From Castor canadensis (taxonomy: Eukaryota; Chordata; Mammalia; Rodentia; Castoridae), in NCBI RefSeq assembly GCF_047511655.1, contig NC_133389.1:127231973-127295972 (forward strand): 64,000 nt of DNA, in the 5' to 3' direction. Positions 11,040 to 21,540 of the stretch are shown here, piece after piece. The notes below the pieces were generated by a model. The model was not told the origin of the DNA. It saw only the letters and a program-made list of their open reading frames with translations, and did not search any database. Every line of letters starts with the position of its first letter. Position 1 is the stretch's first letter. Position numbers and translations under genes: made by a program.

Positions 11040-11462
11040 CATTACAGACAGAACAGCCCAAATACATCCCTAGGTTCTTTCCATCAATCCTCATCATTCC
11101 TTCTACCCACACTGACAGTTCATAAGACAGCAGGCTTCTTTCTACCACAGGGCCATGAAAGAAACCATTTACTCTGAATAATCTTCCCTTTCTTCCTCTT
11201 GCTAACTTAGCAACTACTCAAACTTAACTTCTCAAAAGTAGTCTGAAGTAATGCCAAACACTCACACACATGCATTCTTTCTCTTCTTTGTACAAAACTG
11301 GAGTTTCTACTACCATTTACTCAATGTCTGTATCCTGCACTGCATTGTAAGCTCCACAAGGCAAGCAAGGGTCCTACATACTTTTACTCACCATTACTTC
11401 CCTAGCATCCGGTACACTAACAAGAGGTACTTGCCAAGTATGTGTCAAATGTATGAGACAGA
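11040..11462 (+). mobile_element. L2 (LINE2) 3'-end fragment (probable)
   Basis: Contains ttgtaagctccacaaggcaa, ctcaccattacttccctagc and gtacttgccaagtatgtgtc, resembling the L2 3' end. Divergence is high. Confidence 0.5.
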
Positions 11463-11469
11463 GTAATCT

Positions 11470-12050
11470 AAAGATTTAAAGCCAAAGCAAACCATTCAAA
11501 ATAAGTATTTATATTTTTAAAATCTACAAAATTTTGAGATAATGTATACATTTTAATATTTCCAGTAACTAAAGGAACTAAACAGGGTTAAGGCAATATT
11601 AATTTTAAAAAATTAATCAATTAATAGAGAGAAATATGGTATTAATAAATTAAAACTGTGATAAACCAAAATTTTCTTTCAACAATTTTTCTGTACAGAA
11701 AAAAAATTTTTCTAACAGAAAACTTAAGAATGCCCTAAACACAAATATATATCACCACCCTCTGTTCTCCCCACTTCTTAGTAGTTTTAAACCAACTGTC
11801 TAAAACCAAAATAGGGAAACTAAAATATGTAATCATCCTATTACTTATCAATAAGAAATGACAAAATTACAAACTGAAGTGTCAAATACATGGCAATAGG
11901 TCAGTATGTGAACAATTCACCAGCAAATCTGGAAGGGAAGAAAAAAGCTCAGATCCAACAATGTAATTACACATCTCTTAATATAATTTTTCAATGCCTA
12001 TGTCCATCACGAGACTTCAGGCTTCACAAAAGAAGAGATTATATCAAATT
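11470..12050. other. No gene or recognised repeat
   Basis: AT-rich intron 4 sequence up to the L1 target duplication. Confidence 0.5.
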
Positions 12051-12060
12051 CTAATATTCA

Positions 12061-13028
12061 AAAGGAAATGCAAATTAAAACCATACTAAGATTGCACCTC
12101 ACTCCTGTTAGAATAGCCATCATTAGCAATACCACTAATAACAGGTGTTGGTGAGAATGCGGGGGAAAAAGGAACCCTCTTACACTGCTGGTGGGAATGT
12201 AAATTAGCACAACCACTCTGGAAAAAAATTTGGAGGCTACTTAAAAAGCTAAACACTGATCTACCATTTGATCCAGCAATATCACTCTTAGGGATATACC
12301 CAAAAGACTGTGACACAGGTTACTCCAGAGGCACCTCCACACCCATGTTTATTGCAGCACTATTCACAATAGACAAGTTATGGAAACAGCCAAGATGCCC
12401 CTCTAATAAAGAATGGATTAAGAAAACGTGGTATTTATACACAATGGAATTTTATGGAGCCATGAAGAAGAATGAAATGTTATCATTCGCAGGTAAATGG
12501 ATGGAACTGGAGAACATTGTATGTTCTCCCTCATATGTGGACATTAGATCAAGGGCAAACACAACAAGGGGATTGGACTTTGATCACATGATAAACCGAG
12601 AGCACACAAGGGAGGTATGAGGATAGGTAAGACGCCTAAAAAACTAGATAGCATTTGTTGCCCTCAACGCAGAGAAACTAAAGCAGATACTTTAAAGCAA
12701 CTGAGGCCAAAAGGCGAAGGGGACCAGGAACTAGAGAAAAGGTTATTTTGAGAAGAATTAATTTAGAAGGTAACACACATGTACAGGAAAACAATGCAAG
12801 TCAACTCCCTGTATAGCTATCCTTATCTCAACTAGCAAAAACCCTTGTTCCTTCCTTTTATTGCTTATACTCTCTCTTCAACAAAATTAGAGATAAGGGC
12901 AAAATAGTTTCTGCCTGGAAACAAGGGGGTGGGGGGAAAGGGAAGGGATGGGGTGGTTAAGAGAGGGGGCGGGGGGAAGGGGGGGAGAAATGACCCAAAC
13001 ATTGTATGCACATATGAATAAAAAAAAA
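12061..13028 (+). mobile_element. 5'-truncated L1 (ORF2 C-terminus plus 3' UTR)
   Basis: Starts at ggaaatgcaaattaaaacc of L1 ORF2. It carries the conserved end of ORF2 in broken frames, including MFIAALFTIDKLWKQPRCPS at 12345 onward and WMELENI further on. The 3' UTR has a G-rich polypurine tract (12925-12988) and the tail ends gcacatatgaataaaaaaaaa. Near-identical 11-bp flanks tctaatattca (12050-12060) and tctagtattca (13029-13039) are target duplications. It lies in OLA1 intron 4, antisense to the gene. Stops and truncation make it immobile. Confidence 0.92.
12925..12988 (+). repeat. G-rich polypurine tract of the L1 3' UTR
   Basis: Runs of 3-7 G separated by short A/T spacers over 64 bases, with the pattern needed for G-quadruplex formation on the plus strand. 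Such tracts are a known feature of mammalian L1 3' UTRs. The minus-strand L1 at 43.3-45.0 kb has the matching C-rich stretch at about 43358-43400. Confidence 0.8.
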
Positions 13029-13039
13029 TCTAGTATTCA

Positions 13040-13440
13040 GTATATATCCCTAGTACACAAAACAGAAAGCATTTTGTACTTAATTAATGAAAAATAAGTT
13101 AAGTACACCTCTTCTGATTTAAAGATATTTAAAGAAAATAACCTTCAAATAACAATATGCAAGGCAAAATTTTCATATTCACATTTAATACTCTACCAAA
13201 GATTGATATATTATTATTATTATTACTATTTGGAATTAAAGGATTATAAATTTTCATATCTTCAAAGCAGTCACTTGTCTTTCTAATCTCCATGAGTCTT
13301 TTTTTTCTATGTTTTTTTAAAATTCTGGTTATAAATATTTCATCTTATGTTCCATGCACTAGGAATATGTACCTATTTCGTCAATTCTATAATGTGTATT
13401 TTCATACTTTAACATCTCTGAAAAAAAGATAAAAAAGCAT
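13040..13440. other. No gene; short ATT-rich stretch
   Basis: Contains a degenerate tattattattattattact run at about 13209; otherwise nothing recognised. Confidence 0.5.
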
Positions 13441-13617
13441 TATATCTTGAACCATGATCCTCCCAATCTCTGCCTCCCAAGTAGCTAGGAGGCTTGCACC
13501 ACAGCACCCAGCCAAAATATTTTCCTTTCATTTTTTGAAGATACTGGTTTGAACTCAGTACTTCACACTTGCTAGGCAGGTGCTCCACAGCTTGAACTGT
13601 GCCACCAGCCCTGTTTT
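13440..13617 (-). repeat. Reversed 7SL-derived fragment and ID-like SINE
   Basis: A 7SL-derived piece (13440-13515: tgatcctcccaatctctgcc) is followed by a reversed ID-like unit (13535-13617: cttgctaggcaggtgctcca). The order is opposite to that in a reversed composite, so these are probably separate insertions. Confidence 0.75.
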
Positions 13618-13927
13618 TTCCTTTCTTAATGATGGTATTTTGGCCGGAATAAAATAAAACACAAATGTTCCTAAGGAAATTCCATATCCCCTAAGGGGTA
13701 GAAAAACCTATCAGATGAATACTACATAAGAAACAGCAAAAACAAAGACATTTTTATCATCGGGACCTTACTCTCACCCTAAATTGCTCCTGCTCTGAAA
13801 TTTTAAACCAAATATCCGCCCCTAGTCATGCAACCATCTTACACCCAGCATGCCTATTCTAAAACCTCATCAGGAAATCAGATCCATGAGCTCTTCATTT
13901 TTCAATCCTCTCCTAGTTTCACTCCTA

Positions 13928-14400
13928 TTTTTTTTTAGAGAATACTTTATTAGTTTCTGTAATCAATCCCATGTAGTTAAGACCTTACATGTTTAATACA
14001 GTGTGCTACCCTTGCACAAATGAAAAAAAATTTTTAGTTTAATGTTTCTAGACCAATATGGCTATTCATTTCTGTATAATGCCAACTTAACATAGTAAAC
14101 TGGAATACTTTTTTCCAATGTTGACAGTACAACTAGTTTCCAAAAATTATATATGAACATGTTTATATAAAAAAAAAAAGCAGTATGTTAGGCATCAACA
14201 GCTTTTAAAGGTTCTACAGTCACTTGAACTTTGAACAAAATTATAGAGCAATCTAGCACACTCCAATAAAAAAAAAAAAGGTACAAACAACACCCCAAAA
14301 AACAGCAACATCCTGTAACAGTTGTGGTACCTGGCACCATTTTTTATTAGCTTCTCAATCATCATCTGCAAAGAAAACCTCCTAGAGTAACATTACAAAA
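13928..14400 (-). pseudogene. Probable 3'-UTR retrocopy of an unidentified mRNA
   Basis: On the minus strand the sequence runs to ctaataaagtattctct and then an A-run (seen as an 8-9 T run at 13928-13936). That places a canonical AATAAA about a dozen bases before a poly(A) tract, the signature of a processed mRNA copy. The preceding 450 bases are T-rich and UTR-like with no open frame. The parent gene was not recognised and no clear target duplication was found. An alternative terminal exon of OLA1 is a less likely reading. Confidence 0.4.
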
Positions 14401-14509
14401 AACAGCTCTGGCAAAGCACGGTCACTACTATGTATCAGAAAGCAAGTACAAGATATTTTACATTCACAGTCATTCCTATTCTATTTTAAGCTCTATTATA
14501 CCCATCAAT

Positions 14510-14775
14510 TCAATTTCTCTCACTTCTCTTGCCCCCTTCCTCCTAGCACGTTTGCTTATCAATCCTACTTCCTAATAGACATCTATTTGAATGTCGCAGA
14601 TACAGAAATTTAAAATATCTCATACAAAGTTCATCATAGCTCAACACTTGCTGTTCTTTCTATACTTAACATCTCAAAGAATGTCATCATGCTTCATCCA
14701 CCTGACCCTGTCCAGAAGCCCAGGAGTCACACTTGACTCCACCCTTTCTTTGAAGCCCTCGCATTAACCACCAGA
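14510..14775 (+). mobile_element. L2 (LINE2) fragment (probable)
   Basis: Contains agcccaggagtcacacttga and ctccaccctttctttgaag, similar to the L2 reverse-transcriptase end region. Confidence 0.5.
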
Positions 14776-14779
14776 ACCA

Positions 14780-15535
14780 GCAGGAAAACACAGCACCTGC
14801 CAATGAACAGATTCTAGGTTCACTTCTCTACATAACTGAATTCCTTATCTAGCTCCTGCTCCACCAATCTTTCTTTGCCTACACCACAAACTTCCCCAGA
14901 AGGAGAGAGATAGCTATATGGATTAGTGCTTCTCAAATTATCTGTGATAGGTTTTTGTAAAATATAGTAAAAATGAATTACTAGACAAATGAGAAACCTT
15001 AAAGACATACAAAAACTAATGCTGTAATTTTTTAATCATCTGATTCAAATGACCAAAAAATACCAGTTAAATTGTTATAAAAATTTCCAAATGCTCATTC
15101 TCAACCGTTACAATTACCTAGTCAAAGACCAGTAACAAAAGCTCTCAACCAGACTACAGCTGGCCCATAATTTTTCTAGCTATTGTTGTTTGCATTAATT
15201 TAGTCATTATAATATTATCACTATAAAGTCCAGACTTGCCCTAAGCCTTACCCTAAACCTTTCTATTCTGTCAGAGAATTACTGTTTTCGGCTCATTTGT
15301 ATAGGTAAAAAAATAGGAATCAATCCACAGTTCTACCTGTTTTCTCCCTTTGCATTATACCTCTCTCTCCATAAGGATGAGCTAATCTACAGATTTTTCT
15401 TTAATCTATTCATTTCTGATAGATACATTGGGTGACCTTCTCTCCTCTGAAATAGTTATAATTCCCATCTCTATCAATTCTGCCTTCTCAACACATGAAA
15501 AAGCAAGAACATAAAAGTTCCACAACTTACAAATT
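14780..15535. other. No gene or recognised repeat
   Basis: Intron 4 sequence, nothing supported. I looked on the minus strand for OLA1 exon 5 and did not see it. Confidence 0.5.
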
Positions 15536-15539
15536 TAGA

Positions 15540-15640
15540 GCTGGGGGTGTAGCTCAGTGGTAGAGCATTTGTGAGCATGTACAGGTTATGGGTTCAATTC
15601 TCTTCAAGACAATAATAAATAAGTAAATAAGAAGAAAGAA
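15540..15640 (+). repeat. ID-like SINE
   Basis: Well-preserved gctgggggtgtagctcagtg and tagagcatttg, with gggttcaattctc as B box and an (aaat/aag)n tail. Confidence 0.88.
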
Positions 15641-15923
15641 AATTTCAAAATGCCTTTATAATCAACAAGTCTCAGTGGCTTTAGTCCAAAATGAGACAAA
15701 ATTTAATTAGAATATAGTATAAGCACAGCATACACTTACTATGGAGTAAGACTTCACATGAAGATACTAACATTAAAGTCATAAATTAATAAACCAACTT
15801 ATGATTCTTCTTGCAAAGCAATCTATGAATCAGTCATTTTTAATTTTACTTGAGCAATAATGGGAAGAGAACACTGATCTCAATGAAATCAATAACTGAA
15901 TGAACAGCTATAACTGTACTTAC

Positions 15924-16051
15924 GTGTTAGATGAAAGATCCCATCGCAGGCACTAATGTGAGATAAAAAGGCATTTCCCAGGCCTTGCCCATTGTGAGCT
16001 CCTTTCACAAGGCCAGCAATATCCACTACATTTAGAAAGGCAGGAATTTTG
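15924..16051 (-). CDS. OLA1: OLA1 exon 4
   Basis: 128 nt encoding the last base of Ser82, residues 83-124 and the first base of codon 125 (Arg expected). It reads [18 protein letters not shown] then [15 protein letters not shown], and ends DGIFHLT. It contains the G3 motif DIAG (residues 92-95) of the OBG/YchF GTPase fold. The acceptor is gtatttcag|C and the donor CAC|gtaagt at 15923-15918. Phases agree with exon 3. An ID-like SINE sits only 24 nt upstream of the acceptor. The following exons were not found in 1-15917 and presumably lie beyond the left edge. OLA1 is a large gene in other mammals, so this is expected. Confidence 0.96.
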
Positions 16052-16074
16052 CTGAAATACAAAAGATGACTTTA

Positions 16075-16145
16075 GGCAGAATGGCTCGAGTGGCAAAGCA
16101 TGTGGCTAGCATGCACAAGGCCCTGAGTTCAACCCCCAGTACCAC
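16075..16145 (+). repeat. ID-like SINE beside the OLA1 exon 4 acceptor
   Basis: Contains atggctcgagtggcaaagca, gctagcatgcacaaggccct and gagttcaacccccagtacca. It has perfect 12-bp duplications aagatgacttta at 16063-16074 and 16146-16157. It is antisense to OLA1 and lies 24 nt upstream of exon 4, within the intron 3 acceptor region. Confidence 0.92.
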
Positions 16146-16284
16146 AAGATGACTTTAGTTAAAATAATATTAAGAACAGTAAATTTTACTAAAAGTTCTA
16201 TTGGCACACATACACACACACACGCAGTGCAGTATGTTTAAAGAATACAACAACACAAGCAAAGATAATTGACATAAAATGAGC

Positions 16285-16505
16285 CAACTTACTTTGTGTC
16301 AGACACTAGACTAAGTACTTTACAGATATTACCTCATTTCAAAGTTCAACTCTATAAGATAGGTGCTATTTATTAAGCCCACTTTGCCGATTAGGAAATC
16401 AAGCCTTAGAGGAGTTGCAAAACGTATTACATACAAGATCACTTAGCTAGTAGTGATAAAACTGGGATTCAAACACGGGCTATCTGGGTTTGCACTTAAT
16501 CACCA
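16285..16505 (-). repeat. MIR SINE
   Basis: Near full-length reverse MIR: gtgtcagacactagactaag, gataggtgctatttattaag, gattaggaaatcaagcctta and gggattcaaacacgg. A short (CA)n lies just before it at 16205-16223. Confidence 0.88.
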
Positions 16506-16509
16506 TATA

Positions 16510-17085
16510 GGTTATAGAGCAAAAAAACAAAAAAATACATATAATGATGAGAACTAATTATCAACATAATAACATAGCTGATAACAATAACAGAACTAGA
16601 TGTACATACAAAATGGCCTTTATTTTGGTAAATAAAAACACAGTTATACAAGATAGAAACCAAGTTAGGAAAATCAGTTTATCATGTAAAAATGGATGTT
16701 TAAGTATACAGTAAATAAAGGCTGCTTTCAATGTCGTATGACAAAGGGATATGACATAATGTCTATTTCACTACTTGAAAAAATACAACATAAAAGTTCT
16801 ACACACAAGATATTCCTATATTACATAATTATTCTACAAATAACTATTTCAGATAGAAATTGCTTAATAATTGTTACCAGCAATTTCACTGAAAACACAA
16901 AAAGTGTATTAAGCTTTTGTAGCTGGATATTGTGCTTGCCTCCTCAGTATCCATTGCCCCTTCTTTTGATTGCTATACTGATTTTCGTTTGGGGACCCAT
17001 ACTTCCCCAGTGTAGCCTAGAGCTTTGAAGAGGCTTGCTGTAGCCTTTCCTCTAAAAGTGTGACATAGAGCTCAGGCCTGTTCTG
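16510..17085. other. No gene or recognised repeat
   Basis: A 110-codon open frame lies at 16696-17028 (plus), but it has no recognisable domain and its composition follows the AT-rich background, so I treat it as chance. Confidence 0.5.
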
Positions 17086-17087
17086 AG

Positions 17088-17158
17088 GCTTAATATCATT
17101 CTTAATTGCTTAATATCATTCTTAATATCATTCTTAATGAGCTTAATATCATTCTTAG
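17088..17158. repeat. Short tandem minisatellite
   Basis: Four copies of taatatcattctta at 17091, 17111, 17123 and 17144 with irregular spacers; two copies overlap by two bases. Confidence 0.9.
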
Positions 17159-17164
17159 GAACAA

Positions 17165-17635
17165 TCAATGATTCTAGGACCTTCACCTTGCCTGGTTTGC
17201 CTCAAAGACTTGAGAAGGAATGAGAAAGACCTTGTGGAAGGAATGAAAGAGATTCCTGAATAGAAGCTCATCAGTCTTCTGAGAGCTTCTAGAAGCAATC
17301 CCCTCTTTCATGCTAAAATAAATAACAAAGTATATAGCTGCAAGAGTTGAAAGACATCATGTGACCACAAGGGGAAGGCAATCTTATGCCAAGCCGATGA
17401 AGAAAGTAAAGTGGAGAGGGGAAAGAAACCAAATCCTTGATGATATCAATGACTAAATACCATGCTACCTGTCACTAATTCAGTAAATCAACTTTTAAGT
17501 CAATATGTTAATTACAACCAAATTCACCCTAAATGATGTAATTACTAACAACTAAAAGTAACCATATGATAAATAGGAATTACAGTAGCACATATATGGA
17601 TGATATAGCAGTAATTAATTTATTTAAAAAAAAAA
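17165..17635. other. No gene or recognised repeat
   Basis: OLA1 intron 3 sequence, nothing supported. Confidence 0.5.
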
Positions 17636-17639
17636 CAAT

Positions 17640-17735
17640 GATAGCTGGGGATATAGCTCAGTGGTAGAGCACTTGTCTAACATTCATGAAGCCCTGAGGT
17701 TAATCTTTAGCACTGTAAAAAAGAAAAAGAAAATC
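17640..17735 (+). repeat. ID-like SINE
   Basis: Contains gctggggatatagctcagtg, gtagagcacttgtctaacat and an A-rich tail. Confidence 0.87.
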
Positions 17736-17744
17736 AGTGGATGC

Positions 17745-18125
17745 TACAATTAAGAGGGGAAAGTCAAAGAACTTAGTATATACTTTGTGATGTGGGGTGG
17801 AGTCAAGGGAGAAAAAGGATCGATGATTAATGCTGGGCATTAACTCAGCCAACTGAGGAAATTATAGTGCTATTTATAAGGAAGAACAAATTTAGCACAA
17901 GATAGTGAAGTCAAGAAGTCTATTTTACACCCGGCAGAGTGGCAAGTGGTAGAGCACCTGCCTACCAAGAGCAAGGACCTACGTTCAATACAAGTACCAC
18001 GTAAAAAAATTCATTTTGGCCATGTCAAGTCTAAGACATCTCATACACTGAAGTACCAACAACAAGAAGGCAATTAGATATGTCTAAGATTCAGCAGAGT
18101 TCAGGGCTAGAGACCGAAATTTGGG
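17745..18125 (+). repeat. Ancient dispersed repeat, interrupted by an ID-like SINE
   Basis: The flanks 17745-17926 and 18009-18125 resemble the unassigned ancient repeat at 26530-27000 (ggcaattagatatgtctaag, gagttcagggctagagac). An ID-like unit (gcagagtggcaagtggtaga) sits at 17928-18008. Confidence 0.5.
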
Positions 18126-18139
18126 ATTTATCAGTATTT

Positions 18140-18462
18140 CAAAGAGTGAAACACTAAAAACAAATCTCAATAATAGGGAAATAGTAAACAAACTGTAGTA
18201 TATTCATATAATGAAATATTAAATGTAAGTATTAGCAATGATTACTTAAGCCTGTATTTTTTAATCTAGAAAGATATTAATACTTCAGGTAAACAAATAT
18301 TCTATTCCTGGAAGCATAAACATATTCAGGGTAAAGCATGGAAGTATATGCCCTTCAAAGTATTTACATCTGTTGTATCAGGGTAAGAGAGTAAAGGTGA
18401 TTTTTACTCCTTTCATATATTTCCCTACTGTATGAACTTCCTGCAATAAAGTATATTATATT
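18140..18462 (+). mobile_element. Ancient L1 3'-region fragment
   Basis: Contains gtagtatattcatataatga and gaaagatattaatacttc, in the arrangement of old L1 3' UTRs. Confidence 0.6.
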
Positions 18463-18542
18463 GTTCCTAACAAGTTTTTTTTCTAGTTAAAGATATAATA
18501 TATGCTTATTATTAAAAAATTCAAACACTAGTGGAATTAAGA

Positions 18543-19062
18543 ATACAGTCACCCCTTTGAATTGTAGGTTCTACCTCCTCAGATTCAATAAATCACAGAT
18601 CGGAAATATTTGGGGGAAAAATGTACCTGTATAATTTTTTTGTCATTATCCCCTAAACAATACAGTACAACAACTATTTACACAGCATTTACATTAATTA
18701 GGAATTGTAAATAATCTAGAGATAATTAAAGTATACAGGAGAATGTGTGTAAGTTATATGCAGAAAATGGTGTGACTGCTGGGCACCAGTGGCTCACAGC
18801 TGTAATCCTAGCTACTCAGGAGGCAGAGATCAGGAGTATAGCAAATCGAAGCCAGCCTAGGCAAATAGTTCTACGAAACCCTATCTTGAAAAAACTCTTC
18901 ACAAAAAAAGGCTTGTGGAGTGGCTCAAGGTATAGGCCCTGAGTTCAAGCCCCAATACCGCAAAAAAAAAAAAAAAGGTGTATCCACGTAATGTGAGCAA
19001 CTTTTGGTACCTACAGTGGTCCTAGAACAAATCCCCCCATAGACACAAAGGGACCACTGTCA
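18543..19062. mobile_element. Tigger-type DNA transposon with SINE inside
   Basis: Ends look like terminal inverted repeats: acagtcacccctttg at 18543 against aaagggaccactgt at 19062 reversed. Internal aacaatacagtacaacaact and tttacattaattaggaat match a Tc/mariner Tigger-derived element. A composite SINE interrupts it at 18778-18976. Confidence 0.7.
18778..18976 (+). repeat. Composite SINE (7SL unit plus short ID-like unit)
   Basis: Contains cagtggctcacagctgtaat, cctagctactcaggaggcag, gaaaccctatcttgaaaaaa and gtggctcaaggtataggccc, with a 16-A tail. It closely matches the copies at 23421 and 50150. Confidence 0.9.
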
Positions 19063-19283
19063 AGTCCACTATCCAGAGATAACCATGAGTTTGTGATTTT
19101 CATTATATACCTTTTCCTGTACACATACAGAGACAGTGTAAATTTATGTGAATGAGATCATATAACACAGACTAATTATCCCCATTACTTCAAGATCCCC
19201 AGAAAAAAATAACTAATCGTAATGGGGTCCATCCTCAGTCTATAAGGGCCACTAAATAAACAATGGCATAAAGTATTTCTTAC

Positions 19284-19427
19284 CTTGCTGGTTTATGATA
19301 CTGGCAAAGAAATTCAAACCTTTCATCTGGCACAGGTACTCTGCTCTCATTAGGATCGATAGTGCAGAATGGGAAGTTTTCTGCTGAAGCCTGACTATTG
19401 GTTAATACATTAAAGAAGGTAGATTTC
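19284..19427 (-). CDS. OLA1: OLA1 exon 3
   Basis: 144 nt encoding the end of Gly34, residues 35-81 and two bases of Ser82. It starts [12 protein letters not shown], completing the P-loop (NVGKST), and continues through [12 protein letters not shown] (switch I/G2 region) to QYHKPA. The acceptor is cattttag|G and the donor AG|gtaaga at 19283-19278. Phases 2 in and 2 out fit both neighbouring exons. The acceptor is preceded by an uninterrupted run of 19 T on the transcript strand (19436-19454). Residue 72 is Glu where I recall Asp in human OLA1, a conservative change. No frameshift or stop is seen, so this is the functional gene and not a retrocopy. Confidence 0.96.
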
Positions 19428-19429
19428 CT

Positions 19430-20940
19430 AAAATGAAAAAAAAAAAAAAAAAAACCCATTTCAATCAATTCTTAAATCTCATGCTAATTTCAGTGCTCAA
19501 ATAAGATCTACAAGGAACACAAGACCAATCTGGAAAGTAAGGGAGAGGGGATACAGTTTTACTAATAAAAACTAATGAAATTTACAACAACAAGCAGGCC
19601 ACAATTTATAGTTAGGCTATATTCCTATCTCAATCTATTTGGAACTTGGAAAGAATGTTCCCTAAAAAAAAAAAAAAAGATAGCTAGTCTCATGTCATAC
19701 CACAAAACATAGTTTTTCACAATGTATCTGGCAGTACCAATATCATTTCACCTACATCTAACATAACCTTCTCTAGCATGAAATATTAAAAGGTATATAT
19801 CTAATTAGGACAATCATTTCCCAAGCATTCTGAACTGATTGGATGCAAAGCATCTCATTAGAAATGGAAGGCTGGAGGTCAGATTCCCTCCTAACTGTTG
19901 GTACACAAGGATTACTGGTGAGGCTAAAACTGTACATTGTGAAAGTCAGATGTGAATTTTTTTCAAGGTATTACTTAAATCAAAATAAAAATCCATTAAT
20001 ATAGAATAAACTGGTCACTAATTTTCTAATTATCTCATTCTTATCAGATAACGTGATCAGAGGATGTCAACTCATATTAATACTAGCCACATTTTTAAAA
20101 ATACAACTACAGTGCCAAAAATCAGAGTAAAATCAAAACCAAAATAGGATTTTAAAAGTTTGCTGATTTATTTGTACTACTTTTCAATTCCATCAGTAAC
20201 AGAGATAGTGGAGAATATACTGTAATGACTTTCCCTTGCTCCAAATATAGGATACACAAGTAACTTAAAATAAAAATTACTGTTGTACAATCTTTTTTTG
20301 TTTTAGCTGGAGGAACTGAGAAAGTAGATAAGGATTACTTGGTAATCGTGAGACCAGTGCTGCTAAGTCTAGCTAGACATGATTATGTAAAAATGTTTGC
20401 ATATGGAAAAATTTGTTAACAGAAGAATAGTCAAGTTATAATAGTTGTGTTAACATGGCAGAATTATAAACTGTTATTTTCCTCTTTTCCAAAAAAAATT
20501 TTTAAGGTAAAAACGTCTATTCAGATGAGATCTAATTAGCTTATATTCATCAGGAAAAATTTGTACTTACTACAGTTAGTTCATCAGATTGAGCCAAAGA
20601 ATCAGGCCCTTTTTTATTTAATTCTGAGAGCCCCATAAAAGAATGATGAACAAAAGGCAGTAATTATGTCTTATTTCAGTACTACTAATGAAAAATATGT
20701 TTTAACAACAAAATACTAAACTGCATCCACCTATAGGTCTTTAAATATTGCTCTTATATCACAAATTAAAACATTTCAGAGTCAAGGAGAAATAAAACCA
20801 GACATATAAACTGCTTCTGGTTATTTACAATACCACCAGTGAAATCGGTAGCTTTCAAATGCCTGTCTACAACAAATCAGTGAGGACAAAGGCAGGTACT
20901 ATCAGGCCTCTTCCAGGTCTACTGGTGTAAACCTTGTGTT
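19430..20940. other. No gene or recognised repeat beyond A-runs
   Basis: OLA1 intron 2. An A19 run at 19436-19454 forms the exon 3 polypyrimidine tract on the transcript strand, and an A-run lies at about 19664. Otherwise nothing recognised. Confidence 0.5.
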
Positions 20941-20943
20941 TTA

Positions 20944-21010
20944 AATATACATGGGAAGCTGAGGCAGGAGGATTGCTTGAGCCCAAGAGCTGGCGAGCAC
21001 TCAGGGTAAC
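20944..21010 (+). repeat. 7SL-derived SINE fragment
   Basis: Reads gggaagctgaggcaggagga then ttgcttgagcccaagag, an Alu/B1-like central piece without either end. Confidence 0.75.
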
Positions 21011-21540
21011 ACAAGACCAGGTTCAAAGAAAATCACTCTGGTGAAATAGGCCCATTGGGCAAAGATGAACCAATCTAAGTATCAGTAAGTACATTTACAA
21101 TGGACTGTAACAAATCAAATTTTCTATCCATAAGTTATTAATAATCCTCAATAAAATAAAATAAAAAATTCTCACTGTCCACCTTTTAAGGATGCTAAGT
21201 AATTAATTCTTTTGAAGACTGTTAAAGTCCATACAGTCTTTTCTACACAAAGTATACTTTCAAAGTAACCAAAGAGTTGATAAAAATTATTTTATAGGCA
21301 TATTTCATCCAATAAATGAGAAAACAATTAGAAAAGTAGAATACCACTATTTTGTAGGCAGTAACAAATTAATGGATCTGTGTAATGATTAGCAATGACA
21401 ATGTTGTCCCAAACATCACTGAGAACATATTAGAAAGAGAAAACAAATAATTCTCAAATCACAAACTTCTATGAAAGAACCATCAGGCACTCTGGAATGC
21501 TGGCAAGTATGTAATAAATTTCATTTTAAAAGGTCTAAGG
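21010..21540. other. No gene or recognised repeat
   Basis: Intron 2 sequence, nothing supported. Confidence 0.5.

Noticed and set aside
1-15917. Search for OLA1 exon 5 on the minus strand
   Set aside because: No segment encoding the expected AFEDDD continuation was seen; the next exon is presumably outside the window.
16696-17028. 110-codon plus frame in OLA1 intron 3
   Set aside because: Composition follows the background; no domain, homology or splice context recognised.
17088-17158. Repeats resembling a CRISPR array
   Set aside because: Units overlap and spacers are irregular partial copies; this is a eukaryotic minisatellite.
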